64,000 bases of DNA from Adenanthera pavonina (lineage: Eukaryota > Streptophyta > Magnoliopsida > Fabales > Fabaceae): the NCBI GenBank assembly GCA_026686845.1, contig JAIVEN010000003.1, positions 4,962,501 to 5,026,500 on the forward strand, read 5' to 3'. This document shows positions 11,198 through 24,932 of the stretch, one piece after another (positions within the stretch are counted from its first letter, which is position 1; each line of letters starts with the position of its first letter). The notes beneath the pieces are model-generated. The model was given only the letters and a program-made list of their open reading frames with translations. It ran no database searches and was not told where the DNA came from. A program made the position numbers and the translations under genes.

Positions 11198-14100
11198 CTA
11201 TTGTGTCCTAAGCTTGTCATCTTGTTTGTTGGTGCTGTTCTCAATGTCTTCTGGGACATGGTAAGTCGACAGAAAAAATGAGTTCTGATTTTTCCGTAGG
11301 AACCTGCACCACAATATGGAAACTAGTCAAACACAAGATAATGGCCCACCTAAATTCCATGTGAGCAATGTAAAGACTTGAGAAAGCCACATGTTAAAAT
11401 GAAACTTTAATGGCGGAAAAAGAAATATACTTGAGAAAGTCCACCAGTTTTGCCTGCAGCTGCATCATTGTCTCCATTTCAATATTAGCATGGAACAATA
11501 ATTCGGGCAACTTGACTGCAAATTCCAGAAAAGTTACTTTATTTAAATCATTGAACAGAAAAATTACGATATCAAAATGGTAAACTCTTTATCCCGTACA
11601 AAATTGTGAAAACCATTTGAATAGAAAACTTCAATGCTAGTCTGCAAGCCATATCAGTGAGCACAATAACAGAGAATACGTAATGAATAATCTAAATGTA
11701 TGTATGGGAGGCTGAGCCAAAAGGTCAGCATTTTGATGATGCCGGGTTGGCTGAGAGCAAAACAAAGCACACCCCACAACGATCCATGTCTTAACTTGAT
11801 ATAATTATTGAGTAATGACAAATCACAAACTGACAAAATGGTTATATTAAATTAGGTCCCTAACCTTGTTTTCTCACCAAAGACAAAAAGGTTATTTTAA
11901 AGCCCTCCCATTGCATTTACAATAATTTTTTTAGCTCTAAATCATATAATAAGCATGTCCTCACTGTAAAAGGAGCATACCAAAGAGACGTAGCAAATGT
12001 TCTGCACCATATACAGCAGCAGGAGTGATATCATCAGGGCAAGCTTCTTGGTACTGCTTCCGCTCATTCTTGTACAAGAGCATCGCTGGCAATGCTTTGT
12101 CAAAGTAACAACACAACCCTTTGAAAATTTCTCCAACTGAATCAGCTATCCTATATTAAACAGATTAATGTTAAACAATAACAACTAAGCATATTAAGAA
12201 ACAAACATCACACCAAGTGCCAAAATAAATACCTTAAAAGAAATCCACAGACTAATTATAATGAAACTTGCTAGTAAGATATGGTATCAACCACTAAGAA
12301 ATTTGTTATAGATAATATCAACAATATTCTTTTTGAAGCAACTAGTGCCAAACAGACTTAGCAATTACATGTTATGAGAGAAAGGATGTGAATAACCTCA
12401 TTCAACTTTGACAATTTAGCAAATAAACCTTTATAGATTTAAGCCTTAGATACATTTTTGGTCCCCTCTAGTGTCATTCAAGTGTCAATTTAGTTCATTT
12501 AATTCAGAAATAGACAATGTAAACATTCATTATTAAAAATAAACCAATTTGGCCCCTTCAATACATAGTCCATCCAAAACATAACAACAAACTACACAAA
12601 TAACCCTTCATACTTTCATGTTACCACACACACACACACACAAAAAAAAAGCCCTGCACACTTTCATGGATTCAGTACCTTTTTTGTCCTTCTAGTTTCA
12701 GGTAAGTTTCAATTTGGTATTTTTAGTTTGAAAATAGACAATGGAAACATTTTATTATTTAAAATTATCAGCTTTTATGCCTAAGTTTGGCATTAAATTT
12801 AGCAAATTCACGAATTTAGACTTTAGTTATTTGCCTAGCATTGTTAAATCAAACTATTTGACGTCCAACAGATTGCTAAATTTTTCATTAAATTTTGGAT
12901 GCAAATGTTGGGAAACGGGATTAAGATTATTTATTTTTATCTTAGAATAATTAGGAATTCAAATAGAGTTATTCTATTAGGATATTTAGAATTTATTATC
13001 TTTTATGATTTAGTTTATTAGAATTTAGTTTTATTTTTAAATTAAGGTTCATATATTTTTTTTAAAGAGATCTCTCTTTCAAGACGCTAGTTAGGATAAG
13101 GATTTAGGCTCTATAAATAAGTCTTTAGACTACTCAATTGCATTTACTTCTGACTTCGCTTATTGAATGATCTCCCCTCAAATTCTTCTACTTCTCCCTC
13201 CCTCTATCCTTATCTCTTCCTTATCTTTTCTGGTGTCCTACATCAAAATGTGATAGAAGGGTGAAATTAGATAACATTAAAAGAAGGAAGACAACATTGC
13301 ATGCTTTGAACCTGGGAAACCATAAGGTATATAAGCCTAGTTTCAATTTTGGTAATCAGCATCTTCAACTTCAGTATGTGGCACATAGCCTCTTCTATTA
13401 AAAAATCATGAAGTTATGACTATAAATTAAACTTTCAACTATAAATATAAATTTGAAAGAAATTGTACTAATGAGTAGAGTGCTCATAATGAATCAATTT
13501 ACATTAAATTTCAATTTGATTAATTTATTTTTCTCAAAGTAAACTGATAGAGATCAATATAGTATGGAAAGCTTAAATCCCGCATTAAGTAGTATGACCA
13601 CTGTAACGGTAAATGAGTCAGTTAGGTTAATTGAGGTGTTATGTTAGTTATTGTAACAGAATAGTTGTTAGACCTCTTGTATAAATACCGCTAGCCTATA
13701 CATGGGAGGAATGCAATACAATATAGATATTTCTTCTCTTAATTCCATCATGGCATCAAAGCAGCCAAAATAAAAAAGGCTTGACTGCTACAAGATTCAT
13801 GACAAATTAGAGAGAGGGAGAGAGGCTTAAGACCTATAAGGTTCAAGAGTACAAGCACAGGTTAAAACAACAAAATTAAGGTTATAACCTGAAGCCTTTG
13901 AGACTCAAAGAACACAAGCTTGTACTAATAAAATAAGGCCTAAATAAAGAGTGAGCTAAGTCTAGTTACATTTGAGGGGGATTGTTGGAGATCATAGGCT
14001 GAGGTGCTTAAGTGGATTAGTTCTCCTATTTCAATAAATAGTCTTTTTGAAGAGCATTCCCCATCTTACTTTGGTGACCATCAATTGATATCAAAGCTAG

Positions 14101-17100
14101 TGGTCAATGATTCCTAAAAAGGCTACCCATGAAGAATTCTGATCAAAGGGTTTTAACCGGCAAGGAAGCTAATTGTCACCAAGTATGGAGTGTAGCCACT
14201 TATATGTCAACACTAAACAAAGAGCCAATTGATAGAGACTAAGGTAGAATGGGATACCTAAATTCTACATTGAGTAATATGAGATACTTAAAAGGTATTT
14301 AAATAGGTTGGTTTTTCTACCTCAATAGCTAAGTTTTGAAGGAAGACTCCTCACCCCATTGAGATGCCCATAAAAAATTTTGGAAGAACTACAACCTAAA
14401 AGCTAGCTCAAGGGTTGTAAAGCCCACGGTCCTATGAACCCCACATCAAAATCCCATAAATCCAACATGGGGCTCAACTTCCGCACCTTGCAATTCTGTC
14501 CTAACATTCTCTTTATCTTTCAAGTGAATGAACAGGTTAATTACCAGATACTGAAAGTTCGAGTAGTTAACTGCCAAAAATAAAACTACAGTGGGGTGCA
14601 TTTGCCAAAGAATCAAACTATAAGAGCTTTCCTCCATTTTAGCCAAAAAATAAAACAAATTCTTTTCTTTTGGTACACAAGAAAGATTACTCCTCTGACC
14701 TTCTACTTAAACCCCCACGCTCCCAACCAACCACCCAACCCAGCCTCCGGTAGCAAAAGAAAATAATCCCAAGTTATGTAAACTGCCACACAGCAGTGAT
14801 TGAAAGATAAGTGTTTTAATTCTGACATGATATCCAAATAAATTCTAGGTATGCTATAATACCACAGATAGCAGAATGTTCTAATATCATGCTTTCTTTC
14901 TTTCCTTTTTTTTTTTGGGAGGGGGGTGTTCTGCATGAACTTACGATCCATCTTTCTTCGACCTGTAATCAAGATACTTCTTCACTATGTCATTCACATT
15001 TGGAGTACGAGGAAGTTTGACAAGCTGCACAAAAGAATATAATAAACTCATTTCAATAAGAATTGGAAGGCGTAAAGTCCCAATTTTTCACACCTCAAAC
15101 ACAGAACTATAGAATAGATTTTAGAATGACTATATATCCCAGTCAATAATCAAAATGACCACCAAAACAAGACACAATAAATGAGCGCGTGACCAAGTAT
15201 AACCCAACAATGTACATCTAGCATTTATATCAGAATAATGCAATATAACTATAGGATAAGGACATGGAAAATAACCATAAACATACAAGTTCCTCTTTAC
15301 AAAACTATATGATCAAAACCATAGGCAGTAAAAGTGCTTGAGGAGGCATTTGGTACAAAGGTACCCTTCATTCCCCAGCACATTGAATACCAAGACATCA
15401 GATAGTAAAGATATCATGCTATTTAAAATTACCAAATTTGGTATGGTGGTTGGGAGTTATGAGAGAATAGATGCAATTGATGTTTTATAAAAGTTTATAT
15501 GACTAAAGCTTCAAGCGAGTTGGGTATCCTTTGGATTTTTTTTAATGCCATCCAAAATGGTGACATCCTATGCCTTTAGACATCTTGAATACTAGTATAT
15601 CAAATAAAAGCATCTTGATAGCCTCCACAATCCAAATTTCCATGACACAAAAGATGGTGTACTAAATGACTCTTGAAAGCTCTTAAAGAATCAGAAAATT
15701 AAAATTCAAGATCACTCAAATGTATAAAAAGGTTTACAAAAAATTCATAAGAACTGTTGAGGCATTTAAAGCAAAAGGGAAAGAAGAAAATTACATGTTC
15801 TGTAACTCGTCATAGCAACTGGTTCAAAGAACATAATGCTTGACTAATATTGTGGAAAATCAATAAATGGGCACAATATAGCTATACCTTGCCCAGATGG
15901 GTAATAAATTCACAATCATCAACTAATTGCTTCTTGAGTTGTTGAGGAATCTGAAGGCTCACAAACTTGTCAGAATGTACAGCAGCTCTTTCCTAACATT
16001 TAGCCAAAACAAAATCAACTTTAATTACATTCTATAGCCAAATGAAAAATGAGCAAAACTGACCTCCCCACAAGAAAAGGAGGGAAAATTTAAATATTTC
16101 AATAAAGTGATAAACATAATTTTTTATAGCATCAATAAATATCATTTGAAAAATTTAACACATAGTTAAAATTAATTCATAATTACAAGGAACTTAAAAA
16201 ATGCCTGCATGCATAAGCATAACTTATGCTAATCTAAAATTTAAAACCAGAGAGTACCTTAATGAGTGATTCATTCTTCCGCTTCTTGCCTCTAGCTGCA
16301 GTATTATATTTATCCCAAAATAGCTTAAACAGGAGTAGGCACACAGAGAGGCTAAAGTAAAGTTGATTTAAGATATTTGCACATTGTAAAAATAAAGTCT
16401 TACACTTTTTTTTGTGACAAAAGTCTTGCTCTATTTATTCCAGAACATATGATACAAGATTACCTAATTACCATATATTACATCACATAAATTTTTTACC
16501 AACTGGCTTTCATGGCAACTCTTAATTATATTATCTTAAAGGGTAGAGGATACAATAGATGTAAGATCATGGAACGTGAATTGCCTAATATACTGGAGAA
16601 AAAACATAATAGCAGCAAATAAATTGTTAAATTTTTCTTCAATATAAGTAAATGGTTCAATTATGGTAAATAGAGAAGACGAATGCCAAACTCTCTCATT
16701 ATTCCTCTAGCTGCCAAATATTAACAATTAATCCCCAGAAGGGTTTAGAATGCACCAACTATACCTACGTTTTCTTTTGTTTTGGCAAGGGAGGGGGGGA
16801 GGGGTAACTGTCAGTGTTGAAGGTCTTGAAATAAAATGTATCTTGACATGCGTATAACTTCTAGCTTCTATATGTTGGTTGGTATCACATGGAATTTGGA
16901 TGCAATAATTCAACAACTGTGTCCCTACCAATGCTACCAAAAAAAAAAAACTGTAAATTTTTTCCCCCTAGAACTAGAAGTTTGAAGTGCGTTGTTTTTC
17001 TTAACTCCTAAATGGCATCACCAACTGTAAATTTTTTTTCCCCTAGAACTAGAAAATCAGCAAGTCACTAGTAATTGGGTATTGAAATAATTAAAGTGTA

Positions 17101-17986
17101 GAAAAGAAGTATCTAACCATTAGAACTTTTGGACTTAACTTGTGAAGCACGGGCCACTTTTGTGTTCTTGTCATAGCCATGTTTCTCATTGACTTCAAGC
17201 TTTTTCTGTAAATTTTCCTCAGTGTGTTTCATCAAACGATCCAGGCCAACCCATTCATCCCAACTGTAGCAGAAACAAGCGCTAAGAAATTAAATGATCC
17301 TGGAGTTCTTAAAATTAAAAGTCAAAACCTTCTATTGCGGCTGAATAAATGGAGAACATGTCTGCCTTTTCTTCCAACCCTGAAAGAAGAAGAAAGGAAG
17401 GTAAATAACACTAACTTAAAAGAAAAAGAAAGACGCAAGTGGGGAACCAGAAATCCACAATGAAGGCACAAAATTGAGATATAATGAAGGAAAAAAACTA
17501 CTTACAAGATAATGAACAAAGAAGCTCCATTCGTTCTGCTTGTACTCAATTTGCAATACCTTTGAAACAAGACAAATAAAAGTTATGAGCAGTTCAAAGT
17601 GTCGAATTACCCTCTGTCGACACACAAGTAGTCAGCAGCTGACATTAATAAGAAAAATTCACGTTACTTCAACAAAGAACACGAGAGAACGTAAAAAATC
17701 GAAGTCATGGATCATCAAGGTCAATCCGACAGAGGTATGTAAGTCGACAACATAAAAAAAGAAAAAAAAGAAAAAGAATAGAGGGAAATAAAGAGAAAGA
17801 GTGAGCATGAAGCACCTTAGCTACATAGATTCGACCACTATGGGAGGCGAGAACCTTCTCTCCTTCGGCGTACGGAGGGGAGTCAGAGTGGTGGACGACA
17901 TCATTATCAGAGAGGGTTCTGCTACTGGTATCCGACTCTGTCGCAGAATTGGGGATAGTCCCGGTGGTAGTCTTGGAAGTTCCCAT
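11198..17986 (-). CDS. MRG-family chromodomain protein (MRG15/MRG1/MRG2-like), ten exons
   Basis: Rebuilt by splice-site reading. Coding exons: 17816-17986, 17506-17559, 17366-17379, 17118-17263, 16258-16295, 15888-15992, 14945-15024, 11981-12150, 11431-11515, 11198-11303. They total 969 nt, giving 322 residues plus TAG, close to Arabidopsis MRG1/MRG2. N-terminal chromodomain: EGEKVLASHSGRIYVAKV, then IEYKQNEWSFFVHYL, GWKK and WDEWVG. A basic linker (exon 5) leads to the MRG domain, with LQIPQQLKKQLVDDCEFI, LPRTPNVNDIVKKYL, GLCCYFDKALPAMLLY and VYGAEHLLRLF, ending in FLRKNQNSFF. Family role: nuclear reader of H3K4me3/H3K36me3 that works with NuA4-type acetyltransferase and flowering regulators. 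All introns are GT-AG except the one after exon 3, which is GC-AG. Confidence 0.9.
12460..12770. repeat. Diverged duplicated segment in the MRG intron
   Basis: Two related copies lie about 240 bp apart. Both run from TTGGTCC/TTGTCCT through TTCAATTT to AATAGACAATG(T/G)AAACATT. The unit resembles dispersed plant repeat sequence with 'gtcc...tttcaattt' wording, but I cannot name the family. Confidence 0.5.
12906..13245 (+). repeat. Possible solo LTR
   Basis: Starts TGTTGGGAAACGGG and ends GTCCTACATCA, with a TATAAATA box at 13112 followed by a pyrimidine-rich stretch, as in LTR promoter regions. No primer-binding site follows and I could not see a clear target duplication, so this is tentative. 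Confidence 0.35.
13612..14380 (+). mobile_element. TRIM-like LTR retrotransposon remnants, nested
   Basis: A 139-bp LTR-like unit (13612-13750, TGTAACGG...CCATCA) is followed by primer-binding-like TGGCATCAAAGC (13751-13762). After about 210 bp without coding content comes a purine tract (13971-13981), then a second, unrelated LTR-like unit (13983-14083, TGTTGGAG...CCATCA) followed by TGATATCAAAGC (14086-14097). Each binding site differs from TGGTATCAGAGC at two positions. Relatives of the second LTR family recur at about 13545-13600 and 14225-14370. This fits small non-autonomous elements nested in one another. Confidence 0.5.
17366..17379 (-). other. 14-nt microexon of the MRG gene with GC donor
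   Basis: Minus strand GGTTGGAAGAAAAG encodes Gly-Trp-Lys-Lys plus two bases of Ser, completed by the T that opens exon 4. This restores the family pattern HYLGWxKxWDEW. The acceptor is CAG (17380-17382). The next intron begins GC (17364-17365) because no GT fits the frame. Retaining that 102-nt intron gives a stop codon inside it. Confidence 0.8.
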
Positions 17987-18039
17987 TCAATCTGCTGACC
18001 AAATACGATTTCTTGTATTTGGGGGCTCAGGAGTCTCAA

Positions 18040-18368
18040 GTTTTGCGGCGCTTATTTTGATTTCTTCTTACTCAGAAAGTGCCATTGCCATGGATGAACA
18101 AGTCACAGCAGCGAAGACCGTAGTAATCGATCTTTCGGTTTCATTTCCCAAAGTTGGCAGCAAAGTTCCGCTCTTTCCCTCCCTTTGCCACCCTAGAACA
18201 ATCTCCTTCCCAAATCAATGGGCCAAGAAAACGAAGAAGGAATCCCAAATAAACTTTAATGTCACTTTTAGACATGGGGTAACAGTTATTTTGTTATGAA
18301 ATTATCCTATATTACCAAGATTTTTTCGGCCAATGCTTTATTACCAAGTATCGAATCATAAAATTAAA
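18040..18368. other. 5' flank of the MRG gene
   Basis: Upstream of the MRG start codon on the minus strand, so its 5' UTR and promoter should lie here. No other gene recognised. Confidence 0.4.
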
Positions 18369-21300
18369 CTATAACACAATGCTTGCTATGCACGGGGTTG
18401 ATATTATGATCATTAAAAACATTACAATTTTTATTCACACATATCATAAAAGTAATAAAAACTAAATATTTATTATTATATATATAATTCTCTAAATCAA
18501 AATCCCAAGTTGTTAAACACTTTACTATATATTACTATATATTACATTTGAAGTTATGTCTTTTGCTCTCTTTTTCAAATTAAGTATTAATATTTTAAAT
18601 CTATGCGTACTTTTAATTTGGGATACAACAATATATATATAGTTGATCATATGTACATACAAGCTTAGGAAGATATAAGCTAACATTAAATAGACTTTGC
18701 TCCTACCTCTTATTAATAGTCATAGTAAAGATCAATCATATTAGAAATTATCTCCTGCACATGTTGAATGGAAGCTTTGAATTAGAAGGCGTAATTATGA
18801 TTCGAGAAATAAATACCTTTAAAACATCACTAATGCTTGCTGTCACTTTCACTTCAATAACATGCTTACTGGTTTGAGTAACAATCAAATATGTTTTATT
18901 GCACAAACCTAAAGACTTATCAATGTTTTTTATTAACATAATAGGAGTATTAACTTTCAAATACAATTCATGGTTAAGGAGGTCAGACATAGAAATAGAG
19001 TTCAAGAATTTAATTGAATGAAGATAATCTAATGAATCATCTTCAATGCACACATTGTCAGAGCTTAAATAAACAACTTTTTCACCAAGCAGTATAGATA
19101 GCTTGTAACAATTAACTTCATTTACAATTGCTAGCGTATGAGCCAATATTGCCTTATCCTTATAAGATGAGTCATTTAAATGATCTATAAAATTGAGATA
19201 AGTGGATTATACTATATTCTTAATGAGATCATCAAATCATGCAATAACAAATATGGAGGAATCTTGATGTCAGCTTATCCATCATAGTCATCCCTAATTG
19301 TTTCATTATTAATCGATATTATCCAATCAGCAAATTCTTTTATTTTGATGTTCACCTCAACTAAATTTGAAAGTAATAATCTCATGTTTTTTTTTTGTCA
19401 AAGTTAAGGTGTTACAATCTTTCCATATGTTTGATAAATTGATTGCTACATATATTATGTCCTCTTGCATACCTTTAAGCATAACTAGTAGAATTTGGTG
19501 AAAATCTCCACCAAGCACAACAATCTTCCCTCTAAAAGGCATGTCAGCTGAAGAATGATTGTGTAACTTTAAAATATTTATTAAGCTTCTATCTATGCTT
19601 CAAATCAGAACTTATTTGCCATTGGGGCCTCATCCAATATATTAAGCAAAGTATGAACTAATAATTCAGCAAAATGGCTATTTTGTTTAATATTACACAC
19701 AGAATCTTCATTGATGGATATTGATATACAAATTTGTGAATAAACTATTCACCCCCCAGGTAATAGTAATACAACTTGATGCAACATTTAAAACAATCTT
19801 ACTCTATGATTTGTGAAATGAGTAAAGAATGTTCCAAATGTAGGTTTTACCAGTATCTCCATAGTTTTTTATTTAATTAATTATTTAATAATTAATACAA
19901 TATAAAGTAATTATTTATTTTCAAATTTCAAATTTGTAACTGATAATTTGAAATAAATTTAATTAACGTCAAATCAATTATTGATTCCACTATACATAAC
20001 AGTTATCAATCACCTTACTAATAGTAAAAGTTGAAATTTAATATGTACTAAATTTCCAATTGAAACAAAAAATTGTTTGAGGGCAATAAATTGAATTTGC
20101 AAATGAGGAATCACTTTAGAAATTCAAATAATTGATCAACCATAATTTATCATAATTACATGTTAGAATTCATCATGAAATTTTTTGTAGGGCTAATATG
20201 GCTAACATGAATAATGTGAAAATAAAATACACATAAGATTATTATATTGCCTTCTATCTCAACAATAATTATATGACATTTCATCTTAGCAGCATTTAAA
20301 CAGATTTAATATAGGGTTAATGCCTATCATAATTGTAAGGCAGCTAAGTATTTTTATTATACTTAGCAGCATAGAAAATGACTCATGCAATGCATAGATT
20401 GTTCCTCCTATCACATTTAAATATTAAATCTTGTAATTGTAAATCCAATTCATGGATTGTTTCTTTAACGTGTACAACTAATTTTATTAAATAAATATAA
20501 ATGTTTCATAGTAAAATATAATAAAAATAAAATCAACCTTATATACTTTATAACTTTGGCAATAATATTTAATTTCTATCTATTTATAATTCATCATTTA
20601 TAAATATTAAGTATACACAAGATATATTATGTACATAGTAAAAATTTATATTACACTAAGTTATTGATAACTTCTTTATACACCACATTTGAAGTATTAG
20701 TTAATCTTTTTTTTTCCTATCAAGAATTATAGTTTTCAATTTGTATCCTACTTCATACTTTAGTTACAATAATATAAAATTGACTATACACGCAGATATT
20801 TAGGGGGACTAGTATTAGCCATGAGCCCTCCAAGTTTTTAATTTTTACTTTATATTATAAGTTTTTATTTTTACCAAAATTTCAAATTATATGGAGATTA
20901 TGTATTTTTGTAAATTGTTGCAAATATAAATATGGACATTATATTCTTTTCTGCTCAAAACAACTATTAACTTTTTATAACTTGTATGAGAAGATTAAAG
21001 GATAGTTATAAACTCTGAATAATGTAAAGGTGATTGCAATAATGATTTTAAATAATAGTAATGAATTGGGTAAATTGTACCTTTAATTCAAAAAAATTGA
21101 CAATTTTAATTGACATTTATTATTTTAAATAAAATGTTATTTGTCTAATTAATTTAAAAATTAATATTATAGTCAAATTTTACTGGTGGTCAAAAAGTCA
21201 TATTTTACTAAAATATTTTCAAGTCAAATTTTAACTTTAAAATAAATTATCCAATTAATTTTAATTTTGTGTAGGTAATAAATAGTACAATAAATTTAAA

Positions 21301-23370
21301 ATTAGGATTTTAGTCAAACATAATAATTAATTTTCAATTCAAATTTTAATTTAATAAGTTTTAAACAATCAACTTAAATAATCTCAATTAAGAAATTGTC
21401 TATTTAAGTTAACTATTAGTGTATATATATCAAATTTAAATCAATAATTTTGAATTAAATTATGAGCCTCTATCCAATTATTTAATCAACTACAAATTTA
21501 ACGTTCATGTCAAATTTTAGTAAATAATTTAATCACAAAGATAATTATATAATAAATATAATTTTTAAATATCATAGCAGGCATAGTCATATACATTTTG
21601 TGTTAAAAAATAATTTACTAATTTAAAATTTAGTTAGTTAATAAATTAATTAATACATGTATAGCAATAGATCTACATATTGAAACCTTTTCTTTGAATT
21701 AAAATATTGTGTTTTTTAAAAAAATTAAGGTAGTTAATTAATTTTAACTCACATCTTTAATCCATGTGATTTGATTAAAATGATGTTATATAAAGAACTA
21801 AAGGAGTGTATCAATTTAATTTAAATTATAACAAACTTATCAACTTTTAACTAATAATAAAATATTTTTAAATGTAATAAATATGAGCCAATATAATGAA
21901 ATCCATTAAATTTAATCATTATTATTTTTAAACAATTCTAGTGTGGTTTGACATGCATTCATTAAATCTATTCGATTAGGTAATTATGTAATTTAATATA
22001 TATTTGAAATCTAAATTGAAAATGCTGAATTTAAGGATTTTCTTTATGTCAAACAACAGTAATTAATTAATGGTTTTAGTAATTTATTAATATAGATATT
22101 GAAATGTTAATTCAAATTTGTTTATAAATATTTGACATTGATTAGTAACGACTAAATTACACTAATTTGGTATTTTGTCAACTTCAAAGGTTTGATGGTG
22201 ATTTGATCATAATTTATACTAGAATTAAAAAAACTATTATATATCCTTATTAAATGTATGAAACAATTTTGGAATTCATATAATATACTGGAATTAACAC
22301 ATGCTTGATGCTTGATCTATTTTATTTTTTATCAAAATAAGATAAGAGAAAAAAGAAGCACCATGTAATCTTCTATATTTTATTATAAATTTTAATGCCG
22401 CTGTAACTAATCAATTTGTTTAGTTCTAAGAATCATATCATCCAAAACTTATAGGTTTTATTCAAGGTATATGTCAACATCCATATTTCCAGATAGTATC
22501 AATATGAGGATGCATCCTATTAGGACCTCTGAAGATATGTAGATTCTCTTTTATATATATATATATATATATATAATATTGAGGGATGAATAATCAGAAA
22601 TAAATTAACAAGCTGTAAAAATAGATCAATGAAAAAAAATACCAACAACTTTGGGGAGTGATATCCTAGATTCTTCACCTTGAAGGCATGACTTCGTCTT
22701 TGGTCAAAAATAAGTCAAGCGTGCTGGATCCATTTATTGCAAGCAATAGCCAAAATCCTTCCTCCTTTGCAGTACTCTTAGAACTTGAACAAAATGTATC
22801 AAAATCTCTTTTGTAATATATATGCACAAACAGATATAATTAGATGCGAAGGATTAAGAAAAACTGAAAAAAAAAAGAAGAAATCAATAAATTGATTGGT
22901 CTCAGTAGTAGTGGATGAGAGGAATAACTTGTCAATACACAATGATTCCAATGAATATCGAAAAATCATAATTGAAGAGGAAGAACCAAAGAAGAACAAG
23001 AAATATTACCAGAGCATTATTGGGGATAGTTTCCAATTGGTCCATGCATAAGAATGGGTGTGTTGATGAATTTCGGGATATTTATAGATTGTGAATTAGA
23101 AAAAAACTGCACTCAATTCAAATCAATTTCTATACTAAATGATGCCATTTTAAAATTAAAGATATATGTTGAGAATTTAAAATTTCAAAATTCAAATTAG
23201 GTTAATGGACATTATGTGGTATTATTATACATTAATTCATTTCATGATGCACGTTAGCATTCAATGTCAATACATGTCATATGCACATGTGACAGTCCAC
23301 TTCATCAGCATTAAAACAGGATTAATGCATAATTAATACCTTTCACCTTTGATTTTATATATATAATAGA
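18369..23370 (-). mobile_element. Decayed Helitron (boundaries inferred)
   Basis: Minus strand. The interior carries PIF1-type helicase remnants. The putative 5' end (23370) reads TCTATTATATATATAAAATC, like the AT-rich TC-starting termini of plant Helitrons. The putative 3' end has a degenerate hairpin CCCGTGCATAGCA (about 18386-18398) followed by TATAG (near 18369) and a host T, resembling the hairpin plus CTAG ending. The Rep (HUH) part was not recognised. About 5.0 kb, very AT-rich, with an (AT)n run at 22552-22576. The helicase is secure; the ends are inference. Confidence 0.55.
18748..19865 (-). pseudogene. Helitron PIF1-like helicase remnant
   Basis: Motifs in N-to-C order on the minus strand: Walker A as GDTGKTYIWN (19831-19860), a DEAD-like box LDEAPMANK (about 19613-19640), PFRGKIVVLGGDFHQIL (about 19490-19542), and a C-terminal segment (18748-19146) with SSDNVC, LKVNTPIMLIKNID and GLCNKTYLIVT. 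That order and wording are typical of the helicase half of plant RepHel proteins. Stops and frameshifts separate the parts, so no functional enzyme is made. Confidence 0.85.
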
Positions 23371-24932
23371 AATACATATATTTTCATAAAAAAATAAATA
23401 CATATTTTCAGGTCAAAAAATCAATATATATATGATAAATTGTACTATTATGACAAAAAATTGTTGGTCCTTGTAGGAATTAGGTTCCATAACACATTTT
23501 ATGAGAGAGCATTTGATAGTGGAAAGATTTCATATATTTGGATATAGTAGCACATAAAATTTTAACTAGAAATTCATCTTTTTATTTAAATTTAGATTAT
23601 ATCATCTTCTACTGCATATGTTTTAAAAAGAAAAATATTAATATTTATATACTTTACATTTTAATTCCAAACCTCAAAATATAAAATATATATCTTACTT
23701 TCAATGTTACATCTTTAATGAATGACTTTGATTCTATTTAATGAGATTGATTTTGCACACTAATCTTAATATTCATGATATAATAACAACTTCCCATTAG
23801 CTAAAATATAATTGAACTGTGTTGGCCAAAAAATAATAATAATCGAACTACTACGTGATGAGGAACTCTAACATTTTTTAACAAACTATCAAATTCGAGC
23901 CTTATGGATTAAATTGGGAGAGCTTTCCCATAATAAAGACTTAACCTGATTTGAATTTAATTAATAATATCAAATACAAGAATGTGTTTGTACCAAAAAA
24001 AAAAGATTGTTTGTCATTAAAAAAAAACAAAGAAAGATGATAACCTAAGAGGGATTATTGAAAGGAGAGTAAAATTTGGAAGCTCTATCAACTATGGTAA
24101 TTTTTTTCGCTTTCTGTTCGAAACTGAATCAAAGATAATACAAAGGCTAACATTAGCCAGAATTGAGTTAGTAAATGAAACGTGATCTTTGCTGTTACAT
24201 AATGACACTCTTTATGAAGAGAATTTTCATTATTCTCACAATCCTATTAGAGTAGTCAGCAGGTATGGTATCATAATCATAGTGACTAGCAATGTGGATG
24301 GAAAAATTTGTTGAATTCTCCATTTAGAAAATATAATACGAATTGCGCTACTAAACATAGGTTTTGATTAAAATCAACTCTATCCAATCAAATAAAAGTA
24401 CTAGAGCCTACTATATGCGGTGACATTTTTTTTTTTGAGATCACATGCAAATATGTGTGTCCTTGATGTACGAGTTATGAATTCTATTGGTACATTACTT
24501 TTGTAGTATCCAAATAGGCTTTCCACATTGCTAAAAAAAAAATTGACAAAGGAAAATTATCATTGAGATTGATTGTAGAGGAATTTTCTATACCCAAAGG
24601 TAAATTATCATTACATTTAATTTGACCAACCAGATTCTTAATTTTTTTAAAGAAGGTTTGAACTAGTTAAATTGAATCTAGATATTTTGACAAGAGATGA
24701 GCAGGCCGGCATTAAAGGAGCACTCAATCTAATCATACAAATAAATAGCTAATATATATTTCATAACAAGAGATCCGCTGCACTACAAATACAGCAAGAA
24801 CTCTGTGGCCAATGAACCAGAAAAGAATAAACAATGAAGAAAATGTTGGTCAATAGATGAGCAAGTATTAGAATGAGCCCTCATTGACTGAATCTGTATG
24901 AAGTAGCTAGGAAGAGGCAGTGAAGTGATGGT
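23371..24932. other. AT-rich intergenic
   Basis: No gene, RNA or clear repeat recognised. The last part (about 24700-24932) is downstream of the PIP-type gene stop and may contain its 3' UTR. Confidence 0.45.

Larger units (their letters stand above)
12151..14944. other. Seventh intron of the MRG gene (2.8 kb, repeat-filled)
   Basis: Bounded by GTAAGT after exon 7 (14944-14939) and TATAG before exon 8. It contains a diverged tandem repeat (about 12460-12770), a (CA)n run (about 12623-12642), a possible solo LTR (12906-13245) and TRIM-like LTR pieces (13612-14380). No other gene is supported inside it. Confidence 0.75.
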
